DNA from: Sporomusa sp.
GTDB taxonomy: Bacteria; Bacillota_C; Negativicutes; Sporomusales; Sporomusaceae
Assembly: GCA_029256645.1 (NCBI GenBank)
Contig: JAQSXM010000330.1
Location: forward strand, 1 to 5,061
DNA length: 5,061 bases
Reading direction: 5' to 3'
The stretch's first letter is position 1; each line of letters starts with the position of its first letter. Below the pieces are notes generated by a model. It was not told where the DNA came from. It ran no database searches and worked only from the letters and a program-made list of their open reading frames with translations. The position numbers and the translations under genes are program-made. This document shows, one piece after another, positions 4,555 to 5,061 of this stretch.

Positions 4555-5061
4555 CTGAAAAAAATAAAAATGCCAAACAGGCCCGCTATGCCTTTTCCGA
4601 CTATACTCGTAGGCGCGGATGTTAACGGCAGACCCAATTATTGCACAGTTGGTGCTTGCGGGGTAGTGAATTTGGAGCCGATGTTGTATGTTTCTTTGAA
4701 AGAAACGCATTATACAACCACCGGTATTAAGGCGAGCGGATTTTTCAGCGTCAATCTGCCCTCGCCGGACTTGGCTGAGAAAACTGATTTCTGTGGCGTG
4801 GTATCAGGGAAAACAACGGATAAATCCGAATTATTTACCCCGTTTTACGATGAGTCAGGCAGAGCGCCGATGATACACGAGTGCCCAATCAATATGCTTT
4901 GTAAGGTAACCCAAACGATTACATTATCAGGGTTTGCGATGTTTTTGGGCGAAATAGTGGCCGTTTATGCAGATGAAAAAGGCTTAACAGATGGGCAGAT
5001 CGATCCTGTAAAAATAAACCCGATGGTCATGATGTACCCCTCATATTTTGAATTAGGCAAG
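4555..5061 (+). CDS. Flavin reductase-like FMN-binding split-barrel protein (cut by window edge)
   Basis: The frame is open from after TAA 4537-4539 to the window end, 169 codons counted from CTG 4555. From there it reads MKKIKMPNRPAMPFPTILVG, the usual opening of flavoredoxin-like flavin reductase proteins; a small (about 180-200 residue) FMN-binding split barrel follows. Supporting motifs are the NYCTVGACG segment (28-36), EPMLYVSLKETHYTTTGI (41-58), FSVNLPSPDLAEKTDFCG (64-81) and SGKTTDKSELF (84-94), all in family order. These proteins bind FMN and transfer electrons or reduce flavin; the partner is unknown. GTG 4546 sits inside the ribosome site and ATG 4570 is too distant, so a CTG start is preferred. 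Roughly the last 20-30 residues are missing. An arsenic role cannot be claimed. Confidence 0.9.
   Translation, partial: MKKIKMPNRPAMPFPTILVGADVNGRPNYCTVGACGVVNLEPMLYVSLKETHYTTTGIKASGFFSVNLPSPDLAEKTDFCGVVSGKTTDKSELFTPFYDESGRAPMIHECPINMLCKVTQTITLSGFAMFLGEIVAVYADEKGLTDGQIDPVKINPMVMMYPSYFELGK

Noticed and set aside
1..5061. CRISPR array, tRNA, rRNA or intact insertion sequence
   Set aside because: No regularly spaced repeats, no tRNA or rRNA signature and no transposase frame with terminal repeats were seen.

Overview
The window reads as a chromosomal arsenic-detoxification locus from a Gram-positive, probably anaerobic member of the Bacillota. The reasons are near-consensus Shine-Dalgarno sequences (AAGGAGGTGA before the MarR gene), TTGACA/TATAAT-type promoters, AT-rich spacers with U-tract terminators, and protein variants typical of that phylum. 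I cannot fix the genus from the sequence; Clostridia or Negativicutes would fit.

Layout: (1) 1-737, minus strand: a MarR-family regulator followed 32 bp later by arsM (arsenite S-adenosylmethionine methyltransferase), which runs off the left edge. (2) 738-1143: a divergent control region of about 400 bp. It holds the leftward promoter with a TTGTA-N8-TACAA operator, a GC-rich segment that can fold into a nested multi-branched structure followed by a T-tract, and the rightward arsR promoter with its operator inside. (3) 1144-2863, plus strand: arsR, then acr3 (arsenite efflux permease). A near-copy of the arsR operator (23 of 28 positions identical) lies just after arsR, giving acr3 its own ArsR-controlled site and a leader of about 250 nt. 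(4) 2864-3440: an AT-rich gene-free stretch with two terminator-like hairpins, a palindrome-bearing island and a nested inverted-repeat element. (5) 3441-4199: a classical short-chain dehydrogenase/reductase, closed by a strong terminator. (6) 4200-4554: a spacer with inverted repeats, a possible antisense gene remnant and two mutually exclusive stems before the next gene. (7) 4555-5061: a flavin reductase-like FMN-binding protein, cut by the right edge and probably starting at CTG.

How the genes work together: ArsR should release both of its operators when As(III) binds its CxC pair, allowing synthesis of ArsR and Acr3, and Acr3 exports arsenite. On the other strand a cysteine-bearing MarR protein probably controls arsM, which methylates arsenite. 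Two regulators of different families therefore appear to govern two detoxification routes from one divergent region. No arsC (arsenate reductase), arsA or arsD is visible, so the locus as seen handles trivalent arsenic. The SDR and flavin reductase genes have no evident arsenic link.
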